DNA of 64,000 nucleotides, taken from NCBI GenBank assembly GCA_949292175.1, contig CASEYJ010000012.1:21851-85850 (forward strand), in the 5' to 3' direction. Shown here piece after piece: positions 8,106 through 17,400 of this stretch. Origin of the DNA: an uncultured bacterium. GTDB lineage: Bacteria; Cyanobacteriota; Vampirovibrionia; Gastranaerophilales; Gastranaerophilaceae. The notes beneath the pieces were generated by a model. That model saw nothing but the letters and a program-made list of their open reading frames with translations. It did not search any database and was not told where the DNA came from. The stretch's first letter is position 1, and each line of letters opens with the position of its first letter. A program made the position numbers and the translations under genes.

Positions 8106-9383
8106 ATGAGAAAACTTTTAGTTGGTTTATTTGCGGCAGGGGTTGTAGCATTAAGCACTACTGTGCCTACATTTGCAGCAAACATTTCCGATGTAAGCTC
8201 AAATTATTGGGCTTCAAAAGAAATCAATAACGTTGTAGATAACAACGTTATGACTCTTACTAACGGGAAATTTAATCCTGAAGGTGCAGTAAGAAGGGTT
8301 GATTTCGTTCAAGCATTGTTGAAATTACTTACAAACGACAATTTGAACGTCAACATTAAGAACATCTTCACTGATGTAAAAGCATCAGATTACTACTATG
8401 CAGATGTTCTAAGATCACAACAGTTAGGTTTGGTATACGGATATCCGGATAAAACATTCAAACCTGCAAAATTAATGTCTAGAGCTGAAACACAATCTGT
8501 TGTTAGCCACATTACAAAAGACATGAAATCAGATGCGTCTTTATTGAAAAATTACACAGATGCTGACCAAGTTCCAGCATGGGCAAAAGAAGCTTACGCT
8601 AAGACATTGGATTACGGTATTTATGTAAACTATCCAAATCCAAATGAATTAAGACCAAATGATGTTCTTTCAAGAGCTGAAGCTGCTGTAATTCTTTACA
8701 GATTGAGAGAAAAAGCTGGTCTAATCAAATCAGAATACGTTGGAGCTGATTTAGAAAAAGAACTTGGAACACAACATTTGCAAGCAGTAAAAAATGCTCC
8801 AACAGATGAAGTACTAATAACAAGCCACAGAAGTGTTATTAAAGAAGGTAACGCTATGTATGTTGCATTTGGAGACAAATTCAAATCTGAATTAGCAAAT
8901 GAAGGAGATGCTCTAACATTTGTAGCTAATGAAGATATTGCAACTGAAGAAGGTACTGTATTATTCCCAGCAGGAACTAAATTTGAAGGTTCTGTATTAA
9001 ACATTACAGATCCAAAATGGTTCAACAAAAACGCTAGAGTATATGCTCAAATTACAAAAGCTGTTCTTCCAAACGGTCAAGTAGTAGCAATGGAAGCAAA
9101 ACCATTCTATAAAAACTACGAATTAAAAGAAGGACCTTGGATGACTGCAGGTAAGTTAGCATTGTACACAGTAACAGGTGGTGCTATCGGTACAGGTGCC
9201 GGTGTTGGTTTTGCATTTATACCAAATCCAGCTGAAATTGGTACAGGTATTGCAATCGGTACTCCGGTTGGTGCTGGCGTAGGTTTAGCAACAGGTTTAA
9301 TCACAAAAGGTTTAAACTATCACGCTAAAGCTGGCGAAGAAATCAAAGTTATAATGCTTAAAGACGTAAGCATTGCAAAATAG
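8106..9383 (+). CDS. Secreted SLH-domain protein with VirB10-like beta module and glycine zipper
   Basis: A 425-residue envelope protein. A signal peptide is followed by cleavage near FAA at about residue 25. Three S-layer-homology repeats occupy about 28-75, 88-137 and 146-197 (SSNYWASKEI, YPDKTFKPAK, NELRPNDVLSRAE). In diderms such repeats bind secondary cell-wall polymer or peptidoglycan. The second half resembles a VirB10/TrbI-type beta domain (FPAGTKFEGSV, VLPNGQVV), then a glycine zipper (TGGAIGTGAGVG, GTPVGAGVGLATG) ending KAGEEIKVIML. Three other proteins in the window share that beta module. It lacks the long beta-barrel region of cyanobacterial SLH porins. A wall-anchored outer-membrane or periplasmic tether is inferred. 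Confidence 0.8.
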   Translation: MRKLLVGLFAAGVVALSTTVPTFAANISDVSSNYWASKEINNVVDNNVMTLTNGKFNPEGAVRRVDFVQALLKLLTNDNLNVNIKNIFTDVKASDYYYADVLRSQQLGLVYGYPDKTFKPAKLMSRAETQSVVSHITKDMKSDASLLKNYTDADQVPAWAKEAYAKTLDYGIYVNYPNPNELRPNDVLSRAEAAVILYRLREKAGLIKSEYVGADLEKELGTQHLQAVKNAPTDEVLITSHRSVIKEGNAMYVAFGDKFKSELANEGDALTFVANEDIATEEGTVLFPAGTKFEGSVLNITDPKWFNKNARVYAQITKAVLPNGQVVAMEAKPFYKNYELKEGPWMTAGKLALYTVTGGAIGTGAGVGFAFIPNPAEIGTGIAIGTPVGAGVGLATGLITKGLNYHAKAGEEIKVIMLKDVSIAK

Positions 9384-9401
9384 ATTTTAATTGCTATGAC
9401 T

Positions 9402-9433
9402 GTGTGTGGGTGATTTTATCACCCACTTTTTTT
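9402..9433 (+). terminator. Intrinsic terminator
   Basis: GTGGGTGAT / ATCACCCAC perfect nine-pair stem, TTT loop, then T7. Confidence 0.92.
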
Positions 9434-9545
9434 ATGCTTTTATCAAATAATTAAAGCTTTATAAAATATTTGACTTATTCTGATTTTAATAATATGCTTG
9501 AGAAAAGATAGTGTTTATATTTAGAGTGAAAATGTAGGGGTATTT

Positions 9546-11219
9546 ATGAGAAACAGACAAAAAAATGTTCTCTCGTTGCTTGAAGAGAAAACAAACGAGT
9601 ATTTGGATAGAGTTGCACTTGGTATAACCTCAAATATGGGGTGGAAAGAATTTACATACCGAGGACTAGGACTCCTATCAAGAAAACTTGCCTCCTATCT
9701 TATAGACGAAATACATGTTCAAAAGGGTGATAAATTAACTATTCTTTCAGAATCAAAACCTGAATACGGAGCCTGCGTTTTTGCATCAATTCTCGCAGGA
9801 ATGACAACCGTTCCTCTTGATATTAAACTCACCCAATATGAACTTACCTCTATTCTTACTGATTGCGCACCAACAGTGATGCTTGTATCACAAAAATTTA
9901 TTGATACTGCAAAAGAACTCAAAAAAAATATCCCGTCTATCAAACATATCTTAGTAATGGATGAACCATCTTATAACTTGGATCTCCATAGTATATACGA
10001 ACTTCCTGAAAATTATGAAGCTAAATGGAGAAAACTAAGCTCCAAATCCACAGCATTCATTATTTATACATCCGGAACAACAGGATCACCTAAAGGTGTA
10101 GAAATAACTTTTAGAAATATGTTTTCACAATTAGACGATCTAAATGATGCTCTGGGTTCAATACTGCCAAAGGACAGATGCACAATACTTTCTATCCTCC
10201 CAATGAATCATTTATTTGAGATGACAGTTGGATTTTCAACTTTTTTAAATCTTGGTTTCTCTGTATATTACACCCAAAGCCTGAAACCAAAGGATATTTT
10301 AACAATCATGCGTGAAAAACAGGTAAACTTTATGATTGTGGTACCGGCATTCTTAAAGCTCTTGAAAACAACAATTGAATCGGAATTAAACAAATCCTCG
10401 CCAAAAGAATTGGCAAAATTTAAAGCTGCATATCATATTGCAAAATTTATACCTAGCGCAAGGATTAAAAAACTAATTTTTAGAAACATTCATAAGAAAT
10501 TTGGTGGACACTTTATTGGATGCTTATCGGGAGGCGCACCTCTGGATGTAGAAGTCGGCAAATTTTTTGAACGAATAGGCATAAGAGTTTACCAAGCATA
10601 CGGACTATCAGAAGCAAGTCCAATCGTATCATTAAATATAAAAAAACATAGAAACATACTTTCAGCAGGACTTCCGCTAAAAAGTTACTCAACAAGAATT
10701 GCCCCGGATACAGGCGAATTACTTGTCAAAGGACCTGCAGTAATGAAAGGATACCACAATCAACCTGAACTTACCGCCGATGTAATTGATGAAGACGGCT
10801 GGTTACATACCGGAGATATCGCAAAAATTGACAAAGATGGCCATATCTTTATAACCGGAAGGATAAAAAATATGATAGTACTCTCTGGTGGTAAAAAAGT
10901 ATTTCCGGAAGAAGTTGAAGCGACGCTGGAAAAAAGTCCTTATTTTAAGGAAGTTTGCGTATTTGGACACACAAGAACATTTGGAAGCAAGGACGGAACA
11001 GAAGAAATTACAGCCGTTGTAGTTCCAAATGAAGCTCTATTATCACAATATGACGATACAACACTTGAAAAACTCTTAAGGGATGAGGTTAAAACACTCT
11101 CATTGCAGCTAACAGCATATAAAAGACCAGTTAATGTAATTATATCTAAAAAAGAACTACCAAGAACGGCGACAAGAAAAGTAAAACGGAAAGAAGTAAA
11201 ACAACTTGTGGAAGTCTAA
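9546..11219 (+). CDS. AMP-forming acyl-CoA synthetase (long-chain fatty-acid-CoA ligase type)
   Basis: A 557-residue ANL-superfamily adenylating enzyme. The P-loop-like motif TSGTTGSPKGVE is at about residues 176-187, followed by YGLSEASP, the TGDIAKID core and the hinge/A8 region GRIKNMIVLSGGKKVFPEE. These fit long-chain fatty-acid CoA ligases that activate fatty acids through an acyl-AMP. The C-terminal catalytic lysine segment (ELPRTATRKVKR) is present. A good AGGGG site precedes the ATG. Single gene with a terminator shared with rplR. The exact acyl chain cannot be read from the sequence. Confidence 0.88.
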   Translation: MRNRQKNVLSLLEEKTNEYLDRVALGITSNMGWKEFTYRGLGLLSRKLASYLIDEIHVQKGDKLTILSESKPEYGACVFASILAGMTTVPLDIKLTQYELTSILTDCAPTVMLVSQKFIDTAKELKKNIPSIKHILVMDEPSYNLDLHSIYELPENYEAKWRKLSSKSTAFIIYTSGTTGSPKGVEITFRNMFSQLDDLNDALGSILPKDRCTILSILPMNHLFEMTVGFSTFLNLGFSVYYTQSLKPKDILTIMREKQVNFMIVVPAFLKLLKTTIESELNKSSPKELAKFKAAYHIAKFIPSARIKKLIFRNIHKKFGGHFIGCLSGGAPLDVEVGKFFERIGIRVYQAYGLSEASPIVSLNIKKHRNILSAGLPLKSYSTRIAPDTGELLVKGPAVMKGYHNQPELTADVIDEDGWLHTGDIAKIDKDGHIFITGRIKNMIVLSGGKKVFPEEVEATLEKSPYFKEVCVFGHTRTFGSKDGTEEITAVVVPNEALLSQYDDTTLEKLLRDEVKTLSLQLTAYKRPVNVIISKKELPRTATRKVKRKEVKQLVEV

Positions 11220-11251
11220 AAAAGTCTTACCAAAAACAAATACATAATATA

Positions 11252-11283
11252 AAAAGCCTCCATAATAAATACGGAGGCTTTTA
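11252..11283. terminator. Bidirectional terminator ending the acyl-CoA ligase gene and rplR
   Basis: AAAAGCCTCC / GGAGGCTTTT stem over an 11-base loop, T-run on either strand. It closes the ribosomal-protein unit directly after rplR, where rpsE would normally follow. Confidence 0.88.
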
Positions 11284-11302
11284 AATAGTATCTAAATATA
11301 AA

Positions 11303-11671
11303 TTAGAAATTCAAACCAGCTTCACGAGCAGCGTCAGCCAAAGCTTGAACACGGCCGTGATACAAGAATCCGCCTCTGTCAAAAACAACATCGCTTACGC
11401 CAGCTTTAAGAGCTCTCTTAGCGATAGCTTCACCAACAACCTTAGCAGCGTCGATGTTACCGCCGTGAGGCAATTTTTCTTTCAAATCTTTGTCAATTGA
11501 AGACGCTGAAGCCAAAGTTACATGGTTTACATCATCAATCAATTGAGCATAAATATGCTTTGTACTTCTATAAACAGCCAATCTTGGGCATTCAGGAGTT
11601 CCTGAAATTTTAACTCTTATAGACTGGTGTCTTTTTTGAACTTGAGGTTTTCTAACTTTAGTTTTAATCAT
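11303..11671 (-). CDS. rplR: 50S ribosomal protein L18
   Basis: A 122-residue uL18 with the typical segments [27 protein letters not shown] and [20 protein letters not shown]. It binds 5S rRNA. It is the last gene of the block: a terminator lies 20 bases beyond its stop, and rpsE, rpmD, rplO and secY do not follow. The 130-base gap to rplF is long for this operon. Confidence 0.96.
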   Translation of the reverse strand: MIKTKVRKPQVQKRHQSIRVKISGTPECPRLAVYRSTKHIYAQLIDDVNHVTLASASSIDKDLKEKLPHGGNIDAAKVVGEAIAKRALKAGVSDVVFDRGGFLYHGRVQALADAAREAGLNF

Positions 11672-11801
11672 TTTGTTTTCCTTTCATTACTTGTTTTAAC
11701 GGGCTTAAGTCACCCTCCACATGCAATTTACTACTATTTTTAAGAAATATTGTGGCAAAAAATTATCAATAAATAATCTATACCACAAAGCTAGCTTAAG
11801 A

Positions 11802-12341
11802 CTACTTCTTACCAGCTTTACCAGCTTTACGTCTGATATGTTCGCCTTCGTATCTTACACCCTTACCTTTATAAACTTCAGGTGGACGTTTTGATCTAAT
11901 GAAAGCAGCAACATCACCAACGGTCTGCTTGTTAGAACCTTTAACACTAATCTTAGTGTTAGCTTCAACAGCAATTGTAATTCCTGCTGGAGGTTCAACA
12001 ATAACAGGGTGAGAGTAACCAAGAGCTAAGTTAAGGTTTTTACCTTCCATGCTAGCACGGTAACCAACACCTTGGATTTCCAATTTCTTTTCAAAACCTT
12101 CTTTAACACCGTGAACAGCGTTAGCAATAAGGGTTCTTGACAATCCGAACAAAGCATCAGTTTCTCTAGAATCGCCTACTTTTGACAAGATAATGTGATT
12201 ATCTTCAATTTTAACAGCGATTTCAGGACGAACGTTAACTGATTCTTCGCCCAAAGGACCTTTAGCTGTAACAAGTTGTCCTTCTATTTTTACTTCGACT
12301 CCCTGAGGGATCTCGATAGGTTTCTTTCCTATACGTGACAT
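11802..12341 (-). CDS. rplF: 50S ribosomal protein L6
   Basis: A 179-residue uL6, beginning MSRIGKKPIEIPQGV and ending in the canonical RPPEVYKGKGVRYEGE region with a basic tail. It lies near the sarcin-ricin loop and helps in factor binding. AAGGAG precedes the start. A terminator between rpsH and this gene means that rplF-rplR probably has its own promoter or depends on read-through. Confidence 0.96.
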   Translation of the reverse strand: MSRIGKKPIEIPQGVEVKIEGQLVTAKGPLGEESVNVRPEIAVKIEDNHIILSKVGDSRETDALFGLSRTLIANAVHGVKEGFEKKLEIQGVGYRASMEGKNLNLALGYSHPVIVEPPAGITIAVEANTKISVKGSNKQTVGDVAAFIRSKRPPEVYKGKGVRYEGEHIRRKAGKAGKK

Positions 12342-12507
12342 GTGTTTTCTCCTTATGGTATATTACTAAACATCGCCAAGCTTTTCTACCAATTGCACCT
12401 GACGCATTAACGATGTTATCATAGAGAAAACCACTTGTAAAGGAGTTATTAACATTTTTAAAGCTTAAAACAAAGAGTAAACAACCATCTAAGATACAAA
12501 AACACGT

Positions 12508-12542
12508 AAAAAAGGCGAACTACAAACAGTCCGCCTTTTAAA
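12508..12542 (-). terminator. Intrinsic terminator between rpsH and rplF
   Basis: On the minus strand AAAGGCG..ACT-type stem pairs with AGT..CGCCTTT, with one mismatch and a TTTGT-type loop, and is followed by T6. It lies 20 bases after the rpsH stop. A terminator inside the spc gene order is unusual. Confidence 0.75.
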
Positions 12543-12561
12543 TTTTATATTAAAACTCATA

Positions 12562-12957
12562 CTAGTAAATATAGCAAAGAACTTCTCCGCCGATATTTTC
12601 TTTACGAGCTTTTCTATCTGTTAACAAGCCTTTGCTTGTAGAAACAATAGCAACACCCAATCCACCTAAAACTTTAGGAAGATTTTTAGCCTTGCAATAG
12701 TTTCTCAAACCAGGTCTAGAAATTCTTTCCAATTTAGATATTACAGGTTTTCTTCTTTCATCATATTTCAAAGTAATAACTAGAACTTTGAATTTACCAA
12801 CTTCTTTAACTTCGTAATCAGCAATAAAACCTTCAGATTTTAATAACTTTGCTAATTCAATTTTCAATTTAGAAGCAGGAATTTCAACAGTTTCGTGAGA
12901 AACCATATTAGCATTTCTGATTCTTGTTAGCATATCTGCTATAGGATCTGTATTCAT
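12562..12957 (-). CDS. rpsH: 30S ribosomal protein S8
   Basis: A 131-residue uS8. The frame is open for 25 codons further upstream, but [16 protein letters not shown] is the conserved family start and AAGGAA lies six bases ahead of it, so I place the start at 12957. Conserved end: [20 protein letters not shown] then VLCYIY. S8 nucleates the 16S central domain and in E. coli represses its own operon by binding mRNA; a bulged hairpin just upstream of this gene could play that part. Confidence 0.95.
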   Translation of the reverse strand: MNTDPIADMLTRIRNANMVSHETVEIPASKLKIELAKLLKSEGFIADYEVKEVGKFKVLVITLKYDERRKPVISKLERISRPGLRNYCKAKNLPKVLGGLGVAIVSTSKGLLTDRKARKENIGGEVLCYIY

Positions 12958-13046
12958 ATCATAATTCCTTATTTTTATGTCGAATATCTCGACGCTACTT
13001 ACCAATTTTTTGAGATGGTTTGACAATGTCACCTTTCTCAGTTAAC

Positions 13047-13083
13047 GGCAGTTTAGCAAAACCATTCTGGCCTAAAAACTGCC
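13047..13083 (-). ncRNA. Bulged hairpin in the rpsH leader (possible S8 autoregulatory site)
   Basis: On the transcript strand GGCAGTTT plus AG pairs with CTAAACTGCC, ten pairs interrupted by a two-base bulge. A second perfect hairpin (GCAATAT / ATATTGC, TTT loop) lies at 13087-13103. S8 control through an rRNA-like bulged helix is known in E. coli; its use here is inference. Confidence 0.4.
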
Positions 13084-13117
13084 TGCGCAATATAAAATAT
13101 TGCCTCGTTAAAGCCAA

Positions 13118-13324
13118 CTACCAGCTAGCTTTAGTAACACCAGGTAATAAACCTTGGTGAGCCATTTTACGAAGACAAATTCTGCACAGACCGAAGTCTC
13201 TGTGGTAACCGTGAGGTCTGCCGCAGATGCTGCATCTGTTGTGAAGCCTTACTTTAGGATATTTTCCTGCTGCAACAAGTGCTTCTCTTTTCAGTTCTTT
13301 GTCTATCATCGCTTTTTTAGCCAT
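13118..13324 (-). CDS. rpsN: 30S ribosomal protein S14, zinc-binding type
   Basis: A 68-residue uS14 of the short zinc-containing class: CSICGRP and CRICLRK supply four cysteines, and the tail [11 protein letters not shown] is diagnostic. It assembles into the 30S head. A few residues longer at the N-terminus than the usual 61. Preceded by AAGGAG. Confidence 0.95.
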   Translation of the reverse strand: MAKKAMIDKELKREALVAAGKYPKVRLHNRCSICGRPHGYHRDFGLCRICLRKMAHQGLLPGVTKASW

Positions 13325-13420
13325 GAATTATCTCCTTTGTTTTTGTTTAAAATTTTTACTTAGTATTTAGCTTCGAAGCTAACTCTCTTCAAGTAAATGA
13401 AGAGAATTCGCATCGGAGAT
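13325..13420 (-). other. Hairpin-bearing spacer between rplE and rpsN
   Basis: A 96-base gap containing a perfect 14-base palindrome TAGCTTCGAAGCTA and an adjacent CTCTTC / GAAGAG hairpin. No open frame. No U-run follows, so these are not simple terminators. Confidence 0.4.
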
Positions 13421-13978
13421 CTATTTGTTCATCCCTTTGAAAGGCATACCCAATAATTTCAACAATTCTCTTGCTTCATCATCAGTTTGAGCAGTTGTAA
13501 TAATTGAAATATTCATACCTTTAACAAGATCAACTTCTTCATAAGTGATTTCAGGGAACAAAGCTTGTTCTTTCAAACCTAAAGTATAGTTACCACGGCC
13601 ATCAAAAGATTTAGCACTGATACCTCTGAAGTCACGGATACGAGGGAATACAACGCAGATTAACTTTTGCAAGAAATCATACATTCTTTCGCCTCTAAGT
13701 GTTGCCATAGCACCAACCGGCATACCTTCTCTCAATTTGTAAGAAGCGATTGATTTTTTAGCTTTAGTAACAACACATTTTTGACCTGCAATTTTTGTCA
13801 ATTGAGCTTCGATAGCTTCAGCTATTTTAGAGTTGTGAGATGCTTCACCTACACCCATATTGATTACGATTTTATGAAGTTTAGGGATTTGCATATCATT
13901 CTTATAGCCAAATTTTTCTTTCAAAGCTGATCTGACTTCGTCATAATATTTATTTTTTAAACTTTCAGTTTTTGTCAT
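13421..13978 (-). CDS. rplE: 50S ribosomal protein L5
   Basis: A 185-residue uL5. Conserved segments: [41 protein letters not shown] and the end [13 protein letters not shown]. It binds 5S rRNA in the central protuberance. Spacing to rplX is 60 bases. Confidence 0.96.
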   Translation of the reverse strand: MTKTESLKNKYYDEVRSALKEKFGYKNDMQIPKLHKIVINMGVGEASHNSKIAEAIEAQLTKIAGQKCVVTKAKKSIASYKLREGMPVGAMATLRGERMYDFLQKLICVVFPRIRDFRGISAKSFDGRGNYTLGLKEQALFPEITYEEVDLVKGMNISIITTAQTDDEARELLKLLGMPFKGMNK

Positions 13979-14038
13979 TTTCGTATTTCCTTACTTCTAG
14001 CGAATGTATATGTTTATGCTTATTGTATCACAAAAACC

Positions 14039-14377
14039 TTACACATCCAATTGTTCACCACATTTTTTACAAACACGAACTTTTTTGCCATCAACAACAG
14101 CGTGTTTGATCCTTGTCGGTTTTTCGCAAGCCGGACATACAACCATAACTTTAGATGAATCCAAAGGAGCTTCAAGTTTAATCAAACCACCTTGAATACC
14201 AGCCATAGGTTGAGGCTTTTGAGCCTTAGTCACCATGTTTGCGCCTTCAACAATTACTGTTGAATCTTTCGGATTAGTTTTCTTAACGTTACCGATTTTT
14301 CCTTTATCTTTGCCTGCTGTTACGATAACTCTGTCACCGGTTTTTACATGCAAGCTTTTTTTCTTATCATCTGCCAT
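14039..14377 (-). CDS. rplX: 50S ribosomal protein L24
   Basis: A 112-residue uL24 with the KOW motif near VKTGDRVIVTAGKDKGKIG and a C-terminal zinc-ribbon-like pair CPACEKPTRI / VCKKCGEQLDV, seen in many bacterial L24 proteins. It starts early 50S assembly. AAGGAT precedes the start. Confidence 0.95.
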   Translation of the reverse strand: MADDKKKSLHVKTGDRVIVTAGKDKGKIGNVKKTNPKDSTVIVEGANMVTKAQKPQPMAGIQGGLIKLEAPLDSSKVMVVCPACEKPTRIKHAVVDGKKVRVCKKCGEQLDV

Positions 14378-14450
14378 TTTTTTATCCTTTATTTTTATTA
14401 TTGCTTGAACTCAATCGACCTTTTGTTCGGGTCCCGGGATTTAACATCCA

Positions 14451-14819
14451 CTAAATAACTTCCGGTGCAAGAGATACGATCTTCATGTAACCTTTATCTC
14501 TTAATTCGCGGGCTACTGGTCCGAAAACACGAGTTCCGCGAGGGTTGCCGTCTTTGTTAATGATTACAGCTGCGTTTTCGTCAAATCTGATAACTGATCC
14601 GTCAGCACGTTTGATGTCAGCTTTTGTTCTTACAACAACGGCTCTTACAACTTCAGATTTTTTAACAGCTTGGTTAGGAGTTGCATCCTTAACTGTTGCA
14701 ACTATTTCATCACCAACAGCTGCAAATTTTTTATTTGAGCTGCCCATAACACGGATACATAACAATTGTTTTGCACCTGTATTATCAGCGACTTCTAGTC
14801 TTGTTTCTTGTTGTATCAT
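14451..14819 (-). CDS. rplN: 50S ribosomal protein L14
   Basis: A 122-residue uL14. Start chosen at [17 protein letters not shown], the family's universal N-terminus, with AAGGAA upstream; the frame is open 15 codons further but without support. The end [20 protein letters not shown] is conserved. It forms part of the L14/L19 intersubunit bridge. A 123-base spacer to rpsQ contains a CCTGAG / CTCAGG hairpin. Confidence 0.95.
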   Translation of the reverse strand: MIQQETRLEVADNTGAKQLLCIRVMGSSNKKFAAVGDEIVATVKDATPNQAVKKSEVVRAVVVRTKADIKRADGSVIRFDENAAVIINKDGNPRGTRVFGPVARELRDKGYMKIVSLAPEVI

Positions 14820-14942
14820 TGTTCTTTTCCTTATTTTTACTACTTTTGACCTCTCATTACTCAATGGTAATGTTGTCTTTTATATCTATCCTAAACCTGA
14901 GATTCACTCAGGGATTATTGATAAGCACGCAAATTTTAAATA

Positions 14943-15188
14943 TTAACGAGCTTTTTCAACAACTTCCAACAAAGCCCAACGTTTGTCACCTGATAAAGGT
15001 CTTGATTCAATAATTCTTACTGTATCGCCTACGTTACAAACGTTTTGTTCATCGTGAGCTTTATAGTGTTTGTTAGATTCAATAATCTTTTTATATTTTG
15101 GATGTGGTTCATAATCAGCAACTTTAACAACAATTGTCTTGTCCATTTTGTTGCTTACTACTATTCCTTGTTTTTCTTTCTTAGGCAT
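14943..15188 (-). CDS. rpsQ: 30S ribosomal protein S17
   Basis: An 81-residue uS17: [32 protein letters not shown] and [17 protein letters not shown] are typical. Its start overlaps the end of rpmC by eight bases, implying translational coupling. Confidence 0.96.
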   Translation of the reverse strand: MPKKEKQGIVVSNKMDKTIVVKVADYEPHPKYKKIIESNKHYKAHDEQNVCNVGDTVRIIESRPLSGDKRWALLEVVEKAR

Positions 15189-15396
15189 TTTGTACCTCCG
15201 CTTGGCTAAGTGCCTCTTTTTCTTTTATAACAGTTTTAGCTTGAGCTATTAAGCGCTTTGTTTTAGACACAAGAGCTGTGTTTTCCAACTTGTGAGTAGC
15301 TAGCTGCATTTTGCAATCTAACAATTGCTTCTTCCACTCAAGAATTGCACTTTTTAACTCTTCAACTGATTTTTCGCGCATTTCAGATAATTTCAT
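15181..15396 (-). CDS. rpmC: 50S ribosomal protein L29
   Basis: A 71-residue helical uL29, starting [20 protein letters not shown]. It lies next to the exit tunnel, where SRP and trigger factor bind. Thirteen bases after rplP and overlapping rpsQ by eight. Confidence 0.94.
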   Translation of the reverse strand: MKLSEMREKSVEELKSAILEWKKQLLDCKMQLATHKLENTALVSKTKRLIAQAKTVIKEKEALSQAEVQNA

Positions 15397-15409
15397 TTTT
15401 ATTTTCCTT

Positions 15410-15832
15410 TTACTTTGCTTCTAATTTAGCCTTTTCTACAACTTTAACTTTAATAGGTAATTTTTGAGCAGCTAATTCCAAAGCGTTTACTGCTACACTT
15501 CTATCAAAGTATTCAAGTTCAAAAAGAATTCTGTTCGGTTTAACAACCGCAACCCAGTATTCCAAGTTACCTTTACCTGAACCCATACGAGTTTCAGCAG
15601 GTTTTGCTGTAATTGGTTTATCTGGGAATATCTTAATCCAAACGTTACCGCCACGTTTGATTTCACGAGTCATTGCACGACGTGCAGCCTCGATTTGACG
15701 GCTGGTAATCCAACCAGGTTCCAAGGCTTGTAATGCGTAAGAACCGAATTCAAGTTTAGTACCTCTTGTTTCATGTCCTTTCATTCTGCCTTTCATCATT
15801 TTGCGGTATTTAGTTTTTTTAGGCTGTAACAT
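15410..15832 (-). CDS. rplP: 50S ribosomal protein L16
   Basis: A 140-residue uL16 with [27 protein letters not shown], the conserved [10 protein letters not shown] and IFPDKPIT. It organises the A-site region of the 50S. Normal length and position (rpsC-rplP-rpmC). Confidence 0.97.
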   Translation of the reverse strand: MLQPKKTKYRKMMKGRMKGHETRGTKLEFGSYALQALEPGWITSRQIEAARRAMTREIKRGGNVWIKIFPDKPITAKPAETRMGSGKGNLEYWVAVVKPNRILFELEYFDRSVAVNALELAAQKLPIKVKVVEKAKLEAK

Positions 15833-15874
15833 TTTATTTGCTCCTGTTAATTATTTTTACTTAATTTTAACTAA

Positions 15875-16606
15875 TTAGCCTTCAGTAGTTTCGATGGCTC
15901 TTCTTCTTGGACGACGTCCGCCCTTTTCAGAACCTTCTTTACCTGACTTAGCTTTAATATTTTGGTCAGCTTTTTCGCCTGGCATCAAGTTGCCTTTGAA
16001 AATCCAAACCTTAACACCGATTTTACCCATGATTGTATCTGCTTCGGTAAAACCATAATCAACGTCAGCTCTAAGAGTTTGAAGAGGAATTCTTCCTTCT
16101 TTTGCCCACTCAGAACGAGCGATTTCTGCACCGCCCAAACGTCCTGATACCATAACTTTGATACCTTGAACGCCTGATCTCATTGTACGTTGCATCTGTT
16201 GTTTCATTGCTCTTCTGAAAGCAACACGTTTTTCAAGTTGTTGAGCAATATTTTCAGCAGCAAGTTGAGCATCAGCATCGATTCTTGCAACTTCAACAAC
16301 ATTAATGATAACAGGTTTGCCGATGTATTTAGAAACTTCTTGTCTTAATTCGTCAATACCTTGTCCACCACGACCAACTACAATACCTGGTTTTGCGGTT
16401 ACAACTGTTATTGTTGTATTTTGAGCTTTTCTTGAAATTAATATTTTTGATACGCCAGCTGCGTATAATTTTTTCTTAATAAATTTTCTGATTGTATCAT
16501 CTTCTTTGACGAAAGTACGATATTCTTTAAACTTAGCATACCATGTGCTTGCCCAAGCTTGAATAATACCTACTCTAAATCCGGTTGGATGTGTTTTTTG
16601 TCCCAT
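15875..16606 (-). CDS. rpsC: 30S ribosomal protein S3
   Basis: A 243-residue uS3 starting [14 protein letters not shown]. The KH domain includes [13 protein letters not shown] and the C-terminal half contains [14 protein letters not shown]. It lines the mRNA entry channel. The C-terminal basic tail ([13 protein letters not shown]) is usual. Confidence 0.97.
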   Translation of the reverse strand: MGQKTHPTGFRVGIIQAWASTWYAKFKEYRTFVKEDDTIRKFIKKKLYAAGVSKILISRKAQNTTITVVTAKPGIVVGRGGQGIDELRQEVSKYIGKPVIINVVEVARIDADAQLAAENIAQQLEKRVAFRRAMKQQMQRTMRSGVQGIKVMVSGRLGGAEIARSEWAKEGRIPLQTLRADVDYGFTEADTIMGKIGVKVWIFKGNLMPGEKADQNIKAKSGKEGSEKGGRRPRRRAIETTEG

Positions 16607-16630
16607 TTTTTATACCTTTATTTTTACCTT

Positions 16631-16966
16631 CTATTTATTATCACTAACTTTTAATGTAAGATGTGACGTACGTTTTAGTCTCTTATAGATTCGACCTTGT
16701 GCTCTTGGTTTACCACGTCTATAAGTTTGGCTTTCATCAGCATAAATTTCAGAAATCTTCAATGCTTCAGGTGATACGCCAAATTTTTCCTGAGCGTTTG
16801 CAACAGCAGCTTTCAAGTTCTTCTCAACTACTCTTGCTGCAAAATAAGGCATAAAACGTAACATATCTTGAGCTTCAAGAACCTTTTTGCCGCGAACTTC
16901 GTTAATTACGCGACGCAATTTTCTTGCTGTCATTTTTATATCTGTTTGTTTTGCTTTAGCTTCCAT
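16631..16966 (-). CDS. rplV: 50S ribosomal protein L22
   Basis: A 111-residue uL22. ARKLRRVINEVRGK, the segment AVANAQEKFG and RGKPRAQGRIYKRLKRTSH identify it; its beta hairpin lines the exit tunnel. 24 bases from rpsC. Confidence 0.96.
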   Translation of the reverse strand: MEAKAKQTDIKMTARKLRRVINEVRGKKVLEAQDMLRFMPYFAARVVEKNLKAAVANAQEKFGVSPEALKISEIYADESQTYRRGKPRAQGRIYKRLKRTSHLTLKVSDNK

Positions 16967-17025
16967 TTTTTTATTCCTTATATCTTATTAGTTGTCTCTT
17001 TTGGCTAATAATTAATTGCCAACGA

Positions 17026-17307
17026 CTATTTTACTTTTGCAGTTTTAGCTGAACCTGCATGACCTTTATACAATCTTGTAGGTGCAAACTCACCTAACTT
17101 ATGTCCAATCATTTGCTCTGTTACATAAACTGGTACATGAGTCTTACCATTGTGAACGGCGATTGTGTGACCTAACATATCAGGTACAATCATTGATGCT
17201 CTTGACCAAGTTTTTATTACTTTCTTTTCTGAACTAGCATTCATTTTAGCAATTTTTTGTTGTAGAGCTTCTTCTACGTATGGACCTTTTTTTAATGAAC
17301 GTGCCAT
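17026..17307 (-). CDS. rpsS: 30S ribosomal protein S19
   Basis: A 93-residue uS19: [35 protein letters not shown] and [15 protein letters not shown] are canonical. It contacts S13 in the 30S head. A 93-base structured spacer separates it from rplB. Confidence 0.97.
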   Translation of the reverse strand: MARSLKKGPYVEEALQQKIAKMNASSEKKVIKTWSRASMIVPDMLGHTIAVHNGKTHVPVYVTEQMIGHKLGEFAPTRLYKGHAGSAKTAKVK

Positions 17308-17400
17308 TAATATTTTCTCCTTTTGGTTTTTTGTCTTAATTATCGCTCTTAGCGATGTTGAGGGAACTCAGCTGGCTGCCGAATTCCCTTCGGCTACGCG
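17308..17400 (-). ncRNA. Structured spacer with competing hairpins upstream of rpsS
   Basis: It holds a perfect GCCGAA / TTCGGC hairpin (17378-17394), a GGGAACTC / GAATTCCC pairing (17362-17388, 7 of 8) that would compete with it, and a downstream ATCGCT / AGCGAT hairpin with three-base loop (17342-17356). Mutually exclusive stems are a feature of attenuators and protein-binding leaders. GC content is clearly above the flanking sequence. Confidence 0.4.

Noticed and set aside
12958..13032. N-terminal extension of S8
   Set aside because: The family start [10 protein letters not shown] with its own ribosome-binding site lies 25 codons downstream.
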